From Chara braunii (taxonomy: Eukaryota; Streptophyta; Charophyceae; Charales; Characeae): a DNA stretch of 64,000 nt. Made by a program: the position numbers and the translations under genes. Location of the stretch: positions 6,624,220 through 6,688,219 of the forward strand of contig BFEA01000013.1 of the NCBI GenBank assembly GCA_003427395.1, in the 5' to 3' direction. Below the pieces are notes generated by a model. It searched no databases, was not told the DNA's origin, and saw nothing but the letters and a program-made list of their open reading frames with translations. Shown piece by piece: positions 1 through 12,270 of this stretch. Positions within the stretch are counted from its first letter, which is position 1. Each line of letters begins with the position of its first letter.

Positions 1-1150
1 CGGGAAAGCCTGGGCGTCGCCCGCCAGTGTTACCGAACGACCTCAGCAGTGGACCATCGGTCCCCTGCAACCCAAGCTCCGCGGCGACCATTTTGCCTAC
101 TGGTCTCCGCCTTTTCGATGACCACACACGTTCTCAATGCCCTGTAAACCCCGTTCAGGGTTGTCGACATTTCCCCAAAAAGGTCACTATGAACATCAGC
201 TCCTTTTTTATGCCTTTTTCCCCTTTGTTTAGTGTTGGGGCATTGGCCCTCTACCCATCCATTCCCTATGAATCTTTATTGCCCCACTTACGTCGATCTT
301 GCCTCACATGTCTTCTGAAGTGGGAGCTGTTCTCGTAGGTTTACATGTAGTCTGCTAAGGTGCAGATACAGGGATTGCCTTTAAAAAAGAAAAGGGTTGT
401 AGAGGTGTTGGGGATTCAACTCCTACGGGGAAGCCGGTGGGGGGCTTCATGCACCAGATTCAGCCATCCTGTCGGCTTGGTGGCCTCACCCACACCCAGA
501 ATCACTGAAATCGAGGCTCACTACCCAGGCGCCACAGCTCGGATCAACCACCTCCGAACTCGGGGTCCTGCATCCCCATTGCACCCTGTTGTCACCCGCT
601 AGTAGATTGAAGTTTTGACCCCTATCCCTTTTGATGATGCCAGAAGTCGTTTTGGTATACGATTTTACCGTGTCTAGCTCCTCTTTTTTTTGCGTGGACA
701 TAACTTAGCGTATGCCTATACTTTGCACTTTGAACTTGAACTCGAGAGTAAACTTCAGACTGTAGAATGTAACGGGTGCAAATTGGGAATCGGGAAATGG
801 CAAAAAAATGAATGTTAAATTAAGATTGGTGGGCCATAGATGTTGGTTGGACTTCGGTTGCATAGCTTAGTTGATTGATCAAGAGCGTTTCATATCTTTC
901 CATATTGGTATACAGAGGCGGACAAAGGCTGCACAAATCTCAGACCTGGATGTGGACTTTAGCGTTAGAATTACACCGTACATTCCAAGTATAGAAGTGA
1001 AGTTCCACATATATTTTTTACTTTCGATCTTGATCCCAAAAGTACCTGTGCAATTGTTATGCCAAAACGATAATGACAGTGATAAACAGTTTCATACTCA
1101 AACGCATATCACTTTTGCCAGACAACACCGATTATGCAATGAAGAGAGAG
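1..1150. other. No recognisable gene
   Basis: Open frames here are short and lack a recognisable motif or a convincing start and splice context. Around 360-600 there is a GC-richer patch with runs open on both strands, which may be repeat debris. Nothing else can be supported. Confidence 0.5.
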
Positions 1151-1203
1151 ACTCAAGATTTTCGGATGACTCCAGCAAAGATCCATGAAAGAGGAAAAGA
1201 AGC

Positions 1204-1205
<2 letters not shown>

Positions 1206-1237
<32 letters not shown>
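1206..1237. repeat. (GA)n microsatellite
   Basis: About 16 GA dinucleotides in a row, lying just 3' (on the minus strand) of the decayed coding chain. Confidence 0.95.
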
Positions 1238-1240
<3 letters not shown>

Positions 1241-1269
1241 GTGAGTTGGTAATGAAGAAGGGACTCTAT

Positions 1270-2678
1270 GTGTATGGGTGTGTAGAGAATGGTGAGAGAG
1301 AGCAGTGTCGCAGCTTCCTCTTGCGGAGGATGTTTTCTTCTGTACTTTGTTGCCACAGCTTTCTGCTTCCCCGGCTTGCCTGTCCCTGCGTTGTAGTCCA
1401 CCTTGTCAGGCTGCGAGTTTCCAGCCGGACTGTGGGCTGGTGGTTGCTCTTTCAATTGCATTGCAGACTTGTACAGGTGCGTGCCATCCAGGTAGGCAGT
1501 CGGTCTGTGTTTTTGTTGCCATTCCCAGATACCCAGCCGACCCTGGGCATTTTCTCTGAAGATCCAGCCTTGTAACTTGGGATCTTCTGGCACCCAGGAG
1601 TTATCAATGGTCGGGTGTTTGGTCACAAGCCACTTGATGCGGTTTTGGGGGGATCTCAGGCAATCGTCATCTGTGCAAAGATGCCCATATTATTTGCACA
1701 TGTAGCACTTCCGTCATAATATATTGGATTGAAGCAAGAGCTTCTGTAACAGTAGGACGATAATAAAAGGTCATTGCAAATCCGGTAGCTAACACCAAGG
1801 GTCCTGTGTGTGGTTAACCGCAATTGAGATGAGCTTTCCTCCCAAGGTGTACTTCCACTCCCGTGAGACCGGGAACGGCTTTCCCAGGTCCATTCAACAG
1901 CCAGTAGGAGGTTGTCATCTCTATGCAGCAGGAATCGCGGGAGGTCACTAGTGTAGCCGCCCACCAAGGCAATTGTCTCCAGTTCTGCCAGAATGGCCCC
2001 TAGCGTTCCCTGCGCTCGTCGGGTGTTAGCGTGTCTAGCAGTTGCCATTCCTGTATCCTCACAATCCGTCCTCTGAATCTTCTGTCACAGAGTTGCAGAA
2101 GCATCTTCCTGTCCTGACCGTAGAGGGCGATGACCGTGACCGTATCCAGGCCATACGTCTCGACGAGGAAATGATCTTCTGCTGCCTGGTCTTAGGCTTT
2201 GATTGAGCGCAGGCTTGCCCGGATCCATTTTATTTTTTCGTTGATGGGTTCCCCGGCATCATTGACGGAGAACAAGCATTGGACCCCATGGGTGGAGTAT
2301 ACCACGTTTCGAGTTGCAAAGGTGATAGACACGACTTTCCCTTCTTTCACCACATGTCTTGCCTGCGGCGGCACATGCAAGTGTTGCATGAAGTGGCTTT
2401 TGAATGGGCTTATTTGAGAGAGGGACAGGATGCCACATGGGGCCGTCTGCCCTGCTGCGAGGGCCTCCATCAATGATGCGTTTGGGGATGTATTGTGGAC
2501 TGGAACAGGCCACGCAGGTGGGCGATCCAGAGTGTCCGGGAGTGGCTGTCTGACCTTGGCCGCCCATGTTGTTTAGCGCTGTCCGCGCAGTGATTAGCTT
2601 TGACGGTCCTGTGGCAGTGGTTCAGCTCGGTCGGGGGCTGGGGGTCTGTCGTGAGATGGATTAGCCCCCATTTCTGAT
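1270..2678 (-). pseudogene. Frameshifted coding relic, unknown family
   Basis: The minus strand carries a chain of protein-like segments that reads through only if the frame changes. Segments in order: about 2678-2475 (LTTDPQPPTELNHC), 2573-2192 (QISPFKSHFMQHLHVPP; then GVQCLFSVNDAGEP), about 2183-2000 in another frame (VETYGLDTVTVIALYGQDRK, then LLDTLTPDERRER), about 2000-1656 (LGAILAELETIALVGGY) and 1680-1300 (NSWVPEDPKLQGWIF). Amino-acid composition is normal and the segments abut at frame changes near 2190, 2000 and 1665, which argues for one ancestral protein broken by indels or short introns. I do not recognise the family. A captured host gene or a mobile-element gene are both possible. 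Whether the frame changes are frameshifts or splice sites is not resolved. Confidence 0.45.
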
Positions 2679-2694
2679 TGGGGTGTTCTTCCAG

Positions 2695-2880
2695 TGCACG
2701 TCCGGGTCACACCATCACTGCGCCTCTCCATCTCCTACGGTCGCCCCGGGCAGGCATTCAGTTGCGCAGGAACCCATTTCTGTTCGGGAAGATCCTCCAT
2801 CGTCTGCCCAGGTCGTATCATTACTGCACCCCTCCTCACTTCTCACTCCTACGCCTGTATTCGTGTTATCGGCATTTCCC
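2695..2880 (+). pseudogene. Coding-like stretch, possible exon
   Basis: The plus strand is open for about 60 codons with Ser/Pro/Val-rich, protein-like composition (for example SVAQEPISVREDPPSSAQVV). It is preceded by TTCTTCCAG, which resembles a 3' splice site, and followed by CCCAG|GTGTTT, which resembles a 5' splice site. It lies upstream of an integrase-like remnant on the same strand and might be part of the same retroelement, but no domain is recognisable. Confidence 0.25.
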
Positions 2881-3179
2881 AGGTGTTTGACTTTTTCGCT
2901 ACGGGGAGCAGGCTGTTGTTGCAGCCCCGGATCATGCGGTCCCAGGTCATCCTGTGGTGGAGGGCGGACGTGGGGTCGCGGCTCCCATTGGTTACTTAAC
3001 CCCCTCCATAGACCGCTGGTGTATTGGTTTCTTAATTTTTTGCTTCTTTTTTCTTCCTTTTCTTGGATGTGTGGGTTTGTTCTTCATTCTTGCACGTGTG
3101 GTTGATCAGTCTCCCTTGTCGATAGTATGTCAAACAGTCATGCGTATAGCAGATTGAGATCGATCAGTCTCCCTTACAG

Positions 3180-3335
3180 GTAGGTTATCAAACAAGGAAA
3201 CTTGTACCAGATGGGGGGACGGAGTTTTCTGCTGAGGTGTACCCGCACCTTGCGGAGTCGCTTGCTGTGGAGTGCTCGAGCGAATTCTGGGATCCAAGGG
3301 TAGAAAGGGGGTGTTCGAGCGAACAGGGAAGATAA
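3180..3335 (+). pseudogene. Ty3/gypsy-type integrase fragment
   Basis: Fifty-one codons read GYQTRKLVPDGGTEFSAEVY and continue to VERGC before a stop at 3333. The D-G-G-T-E-F stretch followed about 30 residues later by VERG resembles the second Asp and the Glu of a retroviral-type DDE integrase core; the usual spacing is about 35, so a small deletion is inferred. The first Asp and the zinc-binding domain are not visible nearby. The left edge follows TCTCCCTTACAG, so an exon start is an alternative. Family assignment is by motif only. Confidence 0.4.
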
Positions 3336-4014
3336 TAAATGAGTCAAACCCAAGTTTCAGTCAATAAGGGATGTACCTGGAAGCTTGATCTTCTCTTTCT
3401 GCCGCTGTCTCTTCTCACGTTTGTTGCCGTCGCGGCTTCTCATCGACCCGTGCTCCTTGTGTCGATCTCGACCCCTCCCGTCACGATCGCCGGGACCGCT
3501 CCTTATTCACGCCTGCTCCTCTTGCTGATCTGGACTCCTCACATCCCGCACGTTCTTAGCACCAGTCCCGCCTCCCCCACCAACCACGATTTCCCCTTCC
3601 TTCCCCCTACCCCACCACTTCCCCCCCCTCTCGTTACGTCCATTGCACTTCGCCCTTAGCAGTATTCCACTCTCCCCCCCCCAACCACGGTTTTTCCTTC
3701 CCCTTACCCCAGCATTTTCCACCAGCTCTCCCACATCCCTCCTTTTAACATCCGGGCCAGAACTACCTACCCATCTTGTGCTGGCATCTCTCCTATCCAC
3801 TATGATATGCTCGTTACCTATTCTCTGATATGTTTGTTACGTGCTTTTGGCGATGTATGTGACTTGTACGTACTTCGCGCTCGATCTTCTCTCATCCTCG
3901 CCCCACTCTCCTTACACCGCCTGCCTCCCGCTCGATCTTCTCATCCACGTCCCACTCTTCCTAGAGCACCTGCAGCCATGCATTCTTCTCCCTTTGACCC
4001 TCTTGACCATTTAG

Positions 4015-4239
4015 GGTCATCACGCGCCAACCCCTTCGGATAGTGAGGAAGAAGACGATGCACGAATGAGCTTCGTGCCACATGGCAGGTCACCACGGTC
4101 TCGCGCAGTCCCTCCCCATCACTATCACCGCTCGAGGCCAGTCGAGCAGCGGCTCCGTAGCAAACCGCTGAACCCCCCCGTCCATGGGAGGATGGAGTCC
4201 TCTACGAACAAAAAGATTGAACAAAAATTTAAAAAATGA
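4015..4239 (+). CDS. Possible 3'-terminal exon, unknown protein
   Basis: Seventy-four codons of hydrophilic, Ser/Arg/Glu-rich sequence (starting GHHAPTPSDSEEEDD; later PRSRAVPPHHYHRSRPVEQR) end in TGA at 4237. An in-frame TAG lies just upstream, and the frame starts after a pyrimidine-rich tract ending CATTTAG, a good 3' splice site. An AATAAA lies immediately after the stop. This is what a last exon looks like, but no upstream exon could be joined with confidence. Product unknown; it could be a gene or a retroelement remnant. Confidence 0.35.
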   Translation, partial: GHHAPTPSDSEEEDDARMSFVPHGRSPRSRAVPPHHYHRSRPVEQRLRSKPLNPPVHGRMESSTNKKIEQKFKK

Positions 4240-4403
4240 AAATAAAGTTACGAACGAGATTCCTTAACAAAAGAAAACGAAAAAAGGAAAACGATAAAAT
4301 GACACCCTAGAGAGATTTATCCGCTTGGAAAAAAGAATAAAAGAGAATCTTCCCGACAGCACGCCATTTCTTTCCTCCCTCTCTCTCTCTGGCCTCGCGG
4401 TTC

Positions 4404-4463
4404 AAATTTGCAAAATGGGAATGAGTCTTCCCATGCTGTCGGGAATATTCCCATTTGCAAATT
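4404..4463. repeat. Inverted repeat next to CT microsatellites
   Basis: Arms 4404-4421 and 4446-4463 (AAATTTGCAAAATGGGAA against its near reverse complement) enclose a TCTTCCC core. A second overlapping pairing exists: CCCGACAGCA near 4353 against TGCTGTCGGG near 4434. Flanked by CT runs on both sides (about 4380 and 4502-4528). Confidence 0.75.
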
Positions 4464-5613
4464 AAAATCTCTTTCCTTTTTTCGTTTTTTTTTTTCCTAA
4501 CTCTCTCTCTCTCTCTCTCCCCCTCTCTCACAGGCGCACACACGCACGTGCACGCTTCATTCCCGCTTTGTTTCCTTCTGTTTTTTCCCTTTTTCCTTCT
4601 GATTGTTTTTTTTCTTCTCCTTTCAGTTGTTTTTTTATCATTCTTCACAGTCGGTCGTACGATGGGGTCATTCCAGCACTTACCCCCCTTGTTAACCGGC
4701 GCTTATTTGTTTTCCAAGGAGGGAAACGCACTGTTGGTTTAAGACGCCATGTTAACCAGACTTCGAGGCCGCCGGTGGTGCCAGCCGGAAAAAATAAATA
4801 AAAAAGAACGTTGCACTGACCATTTCACAACACTTGGCGCACAGGCCGTTTGAATCCCCAGAAGAAAGCGGCCCGGAACTACTGACGGCCTCGGTTACGT
4901 GTGCTCGTTTCATGTGGACCTTGCCTTTGCGACCCACATCTTTATTTGGAGGAAGGCATGTCACACCATACGATTCTTGTTCAGAAGTACATTCCTTACA
5001 TATCCTCTTAAACCACTAGTACATCCCAGCCTTGAGGCGCTGCACAGCACATCAAGATTTGCCAAACCACCAGCGGCAAACTATTTCTCCCTTCTTGGCC
5101 TTCGGCACGGGCAATTGTTGTGTGCCAACCCTGCAGAGAGGAAAGTTTCGGTTGATAAACAAATTTTTAGATGGCTGGGGGTGTGGACTGAGGGTGTAGA
5201 CCAAAAGTGGACCAGGTCTGGACCAGATCTGGCAGCGCTCCACAGGGCACCCAGCTTTACCTAGCCGCCAGTGGCAAACTGTTTTTTCTTTTCTGGATAG
5301 GGAGGCAACCATTGTGATCCAGCAGCCCCGAGACTCCAGGATTCTAGGAGCAGGTGACAAGGAAATTTGCAAGGCCACAGACGTGTACTGGCTGTTCAAA
5401 CCAGTACCTCGCACTCTCCTATCGACTCCGACCCTCGACCAGCCAGAATCCCAATCCGTGCTGAGCCTCGACGTACTGGTAAGGCATGAATGAAACAAAC
5501 ATAAAGAAGAATGGGAAAAAACAAACAAGCAAAAAAAAAACGAGCCCATGTATGACTTCGTGCACAGGCGAGAGAGAGAGGGGCGGGGTTTTCACCCCTT
5601 ATGTGCACAACCA

Positions 5614-5650
5614 GAATGAATCTTCCCACCATGTCACAGAAGATTCATTC
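5614..5650. repeat. Hairpin with GAATGAATCTTC arms
   Basis: Perfect 12-bp arms (5614-5625 and 5639-5650) around a 13-base loop. GA runs lie just before and after. Same core as the hairpins at 49.5 and 50.6 kb. Confidence 0.85.
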
Positions 5651-5790
5651 CCATCTTGCGTTTTTCCCACAGAGAGAGAGAGAGAGACCAATGCTACAGA
5701 GTCCCCGTGGTGAGGACGATTCCAACCTGAGTACGGGTTAAGCCATCACCACGTTCATGAAGGACAGGGAGAGTGAGACAAAGAGACACC

Positions 5791-5792
<2 letters not shown>

Positions 5793-5848
<56 letters not shown>
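5793..5848. repeat. (CT)n microsatellite
   Basis: About 28 CT units in a row, running directly into the hairpin at 5857. Confidence 0.95.
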
Positions 5849-5850
<2 letters not shown>

Positions 5851-5856
5851 CATATC

Positions 5857-5904
5857 CAAAATGAGAATCTTCCGCAACGTCCCGGAAGATCTATTCTCGT
5901 TTTG
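5857..5904. repeat. Hairpin abutting (CT)n tract
   Basis: CAAAATGAGAAT and CTTCCG on the left (5857-5874) pair with CGGAAG and ATTCTCGTTTTG on the right (5883-5904) with one or two mismatches. Member of the AATCTTCC palindrome family. Confidence 0.8.
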
Positions 5905-6262
5905 CACAACCTCTCTCTTTTGCACATTCGCACAAACCCCCTCCCTCCTCTCTCTCTCTCCTCTTCTTCCCTGTTCGTTTTATACTAGTTTTAGGACATT
6001 CATTCTTTTTCTCTTTCGTTTCTTTTTTAGGGAAATACCGATCGTTGGCTACCCAACCCCACCCAACGTGGCTGAGGTACAGGTGGTTTACATAGCTCCA
6101 ATCCACTTGTTCATCATGAAAGCAATAGCTTGCTTCATTTCGAAGCATCATTTAATTGAAAGATTTGTTTGAGATTCTTGGTACTTATGCCCATTTTCAA
6201 ATTATTCATGCAGTGCATACTTCTTATCTTTCATTCTTATCTTATCCTACTCTTTATGGTAA

Positions 6263-6370
<108 letters not shown>

Positions 6371-6682
6371 TGAGGATCTTGAAGCGTCAAATCCAACGGC
6401 TCCAGAAACCTTGGGCAAAACGGTTATCAAATCACAGTCTTAGTCTACCTTGCATAGATTAACTTTCAGGAGCGGGCGGGTATGGAATGCATCAAATCTT
6501 TCAGCATTGTGGTATGACGATCATTTTTTGAAAGGATGTCGAAACACAGGTAAGTCATTTCTCGAATGCAGATCAGCTTTTGAAAGGATATTGGAACTTC
6601 CAACAAACATAAACAACACCCCCATGAGCAGGTGGTTTGAAACATGTATACCTGAGGAGCGGACGGTCATCAAGGGGTGGTT

Positions 6683-6877
6683 TTAAACCACCAGTACTTG
6701 GCCCAGCCATCAATGCCGAGCCTGGAATGCCCCTGCGCACCAATTTTCGCCGAAGCACCAGGGTACTGTTTCGAAATTGTGTTGGCTGGCGGTCCGGTAC
6801 CCTGAAGCGCTAAAGGCACAGCGCGTTAGCGGGAAAGCACCGAGGCCGATAGCTGGGCCAAGAACCGGTGGTTTTAA
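6683..6877. mobile_element. TTAA-flanked MITE (short copy)
   Basis: A 187 bp element (6687-6873) is flanked by TTAA on both sides (6683-6686, 6874-6877). The ends are inverted repeats of about 27 bp: ACCACCAGTACTTGGCCCAG at the left and the reverse complement of CTGGGCCAAGAACCGGTGGT at the right. No coding capacity. The TTAA duplication is typical of the piggyBac group, but the terminal bases are not the usual CCC. Two larger elements in this window share the terminus, so this is a non-autonomous copy. Confidence 0.8.
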
Positions 6878-7291
6878 ATGACAGGATGGAAAATGGGTCA
6901 CATGGCTACGTAACCTCATCCGGTCAAAGAGGGGAGGGACTGCCAGGCTGTTCACTACGCACAAGTGCGAGAAAGTGAACACAGGGAGAACTACGCGGGC
7001 AACCAATAGAATTTTCTAAGGGCCAGATGTCAATCAAACAACGCCTGATGCGAATGCCAAGGATCATTCAAGCTGAGGACTTTACCATCCACGAACCCTC
7101 ACCACACATTTGCAATCTCAAAATGAGAGCAATAACTGAACAGTGGATACTAATCTACGACTATTCGCGTCCATCAAAGTATTCAAGGGAACACCGCTTT
7201 CCGTATTACAATTGACCATAGTGCACCGCAATGGTTAGGTACTTTTGTATCACTTCGGATGAAGCTACGATTGCATAAGCATAGATGACCA

Positions 7292-7442
7292 CAATAGAGG
7301 AGTCCACTAGAAAAACTTAATAGAGAAGTCCACTAGAAAAACTCAATAGAGGAATCCACTAGAAAAACTCAATAGAGGAGTCCACTAGAAAAACTCAAGA
7401 GTCCACTAGAAAAACTCAATAGAGGAGTCCAGTAGAAAAAAT
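7292..7442. repeat. 26-bp minisatellite, about 5.7 copies
   Basis: Unit AATAGAGGAGTCCACTAG followed by AAAAACTC, with one internally truncated unit near 7397. Copies differ by single bases. Confidence 0.9.
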
Positions 7443-9900
7443 ATGTAGACCATGTGATGAAGGCGTGGTGGAGCATGTGATCACAGCACAAGAAACATCG
7501 GTCAAATTTCATAAATTATAGGAGCAACTACAAGGAATAGCCAAAATAAATTAATGTCTGGCTACCAATGCGCCGGCCAGTGCAATGGATTGGCTAGGTC
7601 CTGCCCAAGAGAAACAAAAAAAAAATCAAATAAATCTGAAGGAAAGATCTATATTATGCTGCAAGGAATAGCTTGTTCCCAGCCAAATAAAAATAAAACA
7701 TCAAATCAACCTGAGCAAGAGATACATGTTACACTGAAGTAAACAATCTGCCACAAGTAACCAAAAACGTTTTTGATGAATGGGTCTCATAATGTGCATC
7801 TTCTTTGAATTTTCCATTTCCATCCGAAGTCCAAGTAAACAACAACTTTCGCCTCAGAGTCACACCGACCGAAATTCTTTACAAAATCGAAAAGATGAAA
7901 TTTAATTGCAAGTATTCGACTTTTAATTGATACTTGAAAGTAACTTGAAATGAAATTATTGTGCCTCAGTGGTAGGTAACCACTCTGGTAGCCTGGCTTA
8001 TTAGGCTCTTTTCTGTATGCATGCATTTCCTCCCCAAAAAATAACTCGAAATATGTGGCTGCAGTACGACAACAGCTTACTCTTCAAAGAAAGCGAGGTA
8101 ATGCTGACCGAAATGGCTGGCGGCACCCGCCAAAATGAGTCCCCCGCCGGTTCGTTTTTTTTGGGCGCGCAGGGCAACCTTTGGCTGGGCATCTACAATA
8201 AGCAAAAGCATAAGAGACCACACACCGCCTTGCAGAGGATGATTTGCAATGTTTCTCTCAGGGGACCCATAACCCGGACCCTCCAGTGAGAAGTTGGCGG
8301 CAGGAAAAGCAGACAGGTAAGGATGCATTAGGAACAGGCAGGTCAAGGTCGAGTTCAAAAGAATTACAAGAGAGAGTACAAGCACCTGACACCTCGACAT
8401 CCTAACTTTATTTATAGGCGGACCTCACCCGCGCTGCCTTCCCTCCAGTGGCAAGCACACAGCAGATCTATAGATACACTGCCTGTTTACCTAAGTACAC
8501 CAACTGGAAACCCTTTCACCTGAATGAACTAACTTCAATCGAAAAACCCATCAGTCACCTTGGAGACTCCAACTCACATGCTCAATTATACCAAGTTACA
8601 GCTCGGGCTGTGATCTCTTTCCTGTGTATGCCCTTTGAGGTGTTGCCAACCTCTTTGCCACCGAGGAGCATCAGGGCTCTCAGACAACACCCAAAACGAA
8701 CAAGCCAATGACATTCAGCGCCCAGGCCACCGTTTGTGCGGCCAAAGTAAAGAAAGGTATCAAGCCACCCACCCTTAAAACTTGGATATAATTGGTCCAT
8801 AAGATCTCTATGTAATAGAAATTCACGAGGCAATGGAATTTCCTCAACGTCCTGTTCTGAAATACCGGACATGTTTTCCACACTCCCCAGCAATTACAAC
8901 CAGAAACAATGAAGGTCTCACACAGAGCGATGTGACGACTCTCTTGATCAGTCAAGTTGTAACACAGCTACACAGAGAGGATCCAGACAGCACTCCATGG
9001 CTACCCATGTTTCAAGAAATTTGATCACAAGGCCGCATCAGGTTTGCAATTTCACAGCCATGCACATGTCTGAGACAACAACACACAGTCCCCTTCTCCG
9101 CTGTCCAGTAGAGCTGCTGCCAACTCCACCGTCAAAAGAGGACAGGATCGCTTCCCCAATCAATGCCAGCACGTACCACGCTCAAACAACACCACACCGA
9201 ACCCAAGTAACCAACCCCATTTCTTTTAAACTTCATTTTCTCCCACTCAGCCACAGCAACTACCTGAACCCGCCAAGCCTTGTGTGCAGCGCAGAGGAGA
9301 GGCCTGACGAGGCAGAACGGGAAGCAGACTTTCTCTCTCGCTAATTCGTCCGACATGGGGAATGCAAAGATGGAAGCTGTCTGAGACGCTTTCTCTCCAC
9401 AGCACAACTTTTATGTGCTACGTGGGTTACATTGCACAGTACTGTGCAGGCTCTGTGTGCTACCGCGTGGGTCAGACGTGGTGCAATAAAGATTGGTTTC
9501 AGTACTATGGGGGCAGAGTACGTCGAACCACTACGTACTTGAAAAACAAACGTACAGCTCCCAGGAAGCAAAAACCAAACCAGCACACCACATCACCACC
9601 AGGTGTAACTACGTGATCTGGGTGATACTCAGGGTCGGGTGGTACATATCAACTGGGTGGTCTGGCTTGTGGAGTCTGGCTTGTGGAGTACTATGTAGTG
9701 TGGGTCTAACTATAAGGACTGAACGGTACTATGTAGCCTCTGGGTGGTACAACGCGGTGATGCTACATGTGTCATGTGGTTCAATGTGGGAAAGCTGGGC
9801 TGGGCTGGGCTGGGCTTGGATGGCCTGCATATGATGGATGACAGGTTGGTCCCATGCGGGGTGGGTTATACTATGTGGACTGGATGGCGTTAAATCACAC
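7443..9900. other. No recognisable gene
   Basis: A/C-rich plus strand. The longest open frames (around 100 codons on either strand at 8.0-8.4 and 9.0-9.4 kb) show no domain and overlap one another in several frames, so they are probably chance. Short G-rich repeats (GCTGGGCTGGGCTGGG) occur near 9796. Confidence 0.5.
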
Positions 9901-9910
9901 TGCAACACGG

Positions 9911-10013
9911 GGGGAGGGGGGGGGGGGGGNGGAACANAAAGTTGAAAAAACACAGGCGCAGAAAATAGAACGCATGCGACACACACAGCCACCAAACGCA
10001 CGCGCAAGCAAGC

Positions 10014-10054
<41 letters not shown>

Positions 10055-10057
10055 CAC
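9911..10057. repeat. G-run with ambiguous bases, then (CA)n
   Basis: A poly-G stretch with N calls at 9930 and 9937 is followed by a (CA)n tract at about 10011-10057. The Ns probably mark unresolved homopolymer reads. Confidence 0.9.
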
Positions 10058-10099
10058 AGAGTAAGGGGGTCGAGATGATGTCTATACTTTGTAAAACCT

Positions 10100-12240
10100 G
10101 TTGCCCGATCCTGAGGTTCCTGAACCTCTTTGGGCCAGGCAAAGACTGAAGAGATCGCAGTCCACTAGCGCCTGGCAGCCCCTGCAAACCATGTCCGAGG
10201 ATGCTTTGGGCCACTGCTGGGCCTCCAACGGAATGACGATGATCCACAAAAACTTACACAATGCATGCAAGTCGTCAGAGCCAATGGCAGTCAAAATCAC
10301 CAGCCCTTTTTGTGATTCACCTCTCGGTCTGGCCCAGCTTCCAAAGATGTAAGAAAAACTGAGACCATGACATCAGCCATCCGACAGAAAAAACAGATCA
10401 CCAGCTGGTCTGCCTGAAACTGCCCAACACAGCTTTTCGGCAGGTTAGAGGCCAGTCATGTTTGTTATATTCAGCAGGGGAACATCCATCCAGAAAAAGC
10501 CAAGCAACCACACAAGACCAACCTGAAAACTCTCCAGCCAGCCAGACCATACGATTGACGCTCTCCTGTGGCTCAGTGACAATTCAAATTCCGGAAGTAG
10601 AATACAGTTGCCTCCCAATGGCAAACTGAACCTGACAAAGTGGAGTCCAGACTTGGGCTCGACAAGGGCGCCGTGCATCCAACAACAAATAGATGTCAAA
10701 AGGGCGTGGTGGGACTCGGTATGCAGTGCCACAACTACACAGATCCTTGGCGGAGGGCTCATACCCAATTGCCGATTTTTCAGTCTCACAGTCCTGCCAT
10801 TGCGATGTAACATTCGACAACCTATGCTGGCCACCGATCCTTTTCACTCTATTCACCCGACGTTCCCCTATACACAACCACAGCACAGATCCTTTTTGCT
10901 GTCAGCGGTGGACTTGCAAACATGATCCCCATGGCTATATGCCCAAAGAGTCACTTCAACGGATCCCAAACAAAATGCACAATCCCTGCTGATGTGACAG
11001 GATAACCTCCCCAGGGTAACCTGCACATGTCTCGTCTCCTGATCTAGTAGGTTCCTATATCCCAGAAAAGAAACTACGTAAACAGGACACGCAAGGAGGG
11101 ATCTGGCACGAGACGACGAAGATGTGTTGCAGAAAACGAGGGTAGCATTGCTAAAATCCAGAAGAACATTTCAAGCCACCAAGCACTTACATAGCAAGCC
11201 TGTCCGTTGCACTGGGACATTCATGACACTAATCAGAAACGCAGCCCACAAAAGTCTTCAGTGACATAGACTTCCTGGTACAACGAACCTCCACTACTCC
11301 CATACCACCGTACATGTCACATTACAAACAACAAAATCACTGCAGAACACCAAAAAAACGTGAAGGAAAGATCAAAACACACAAGGCATTCACATTGCAG
11401 TGTTCAAACCCCTACCTACCTGCTTTCTCCCACCCACCTGACCTCCTGAAGAAAAGAGAAATCTATCAGTTGTCGTTCAGTATGACAGTGACCACCAACC
11501 TGTGCTTTCCAAGCTGCTCACAGACAGTACACTCTTTCAAAGTCTCGCATAAACGACCGGAAGCCTCCAGAAGCCTCTTATTACTCTTCTGACCACCCTC
11601 TTCCCTGGCGCTCCTCTCCGGGTCTCTCCAACGGCTCACATCTCACCTCAGCCCCAAGAGTGAGATATACAGTCCGCTAATGATGCCTTTTTCCACCACA
11701 ATGCACTCCCAAAAGCTCAGAACATTTCAAAAGGAAAAGATACAGTACCACGCACAGCACAGCATCCAGTTCAAGAATGCATGAAGTAGACATAAAAGGT
11801 AACTCGGTCGTAAATGGCAAAACTATTGGCCGCCCCGCCCCTTAGAGCCTCGCACAAACATAAAAGGTAAAAAAGCCTTGCAATCCGAACCAGCTAAACC
11901 CCCAGTACCCCAGGCCCAGCCAAAATTTCTTTCTTCCTGAATTCAAGGAAGACCTGGCCACCCTTGGCAGAGGCTGGGTAGAGCCTTGGCAGCTTGCAGG
12001 TGGTCGGTCGCTCGTTCCAAAAGCGAGGGGCAACAAGAGAAAACAATTCACAAAAAAGAAAGGGAATAGACGAGACAAAAACAAAAAAAACAGGGACAGC
12101 GAACGGTGCGCATGATCTTCAAGAGCATAAAAGAACTTGGGCCTCTCTGCACAACTATTCAGATGAACACACCGAGAACGAGTCCTGCCAAGAACGTGGC
12201 TCGATAAAGAGCCCTGCGCAAGAACGTGGACACTCGTAAA
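10100..12240. other. No recognisable gene
   Basis: A/C-rich plus strand with only short, mutually overlapping open frames and no recognisable motif. Confidence 0.5.
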
Positions 12241-12270
12241 TCCACGAAAAGGTTTTAAAAATAAAAAAAA

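Noticed and set aside
5061-5285. Possible fourth TTAA-family element (CCACCAGCGGCAAAC and CGCCAGTGGCAAAC)
   Set aside because: The two motifs are in direct, not inverted, orientation and lack TTAA borders.
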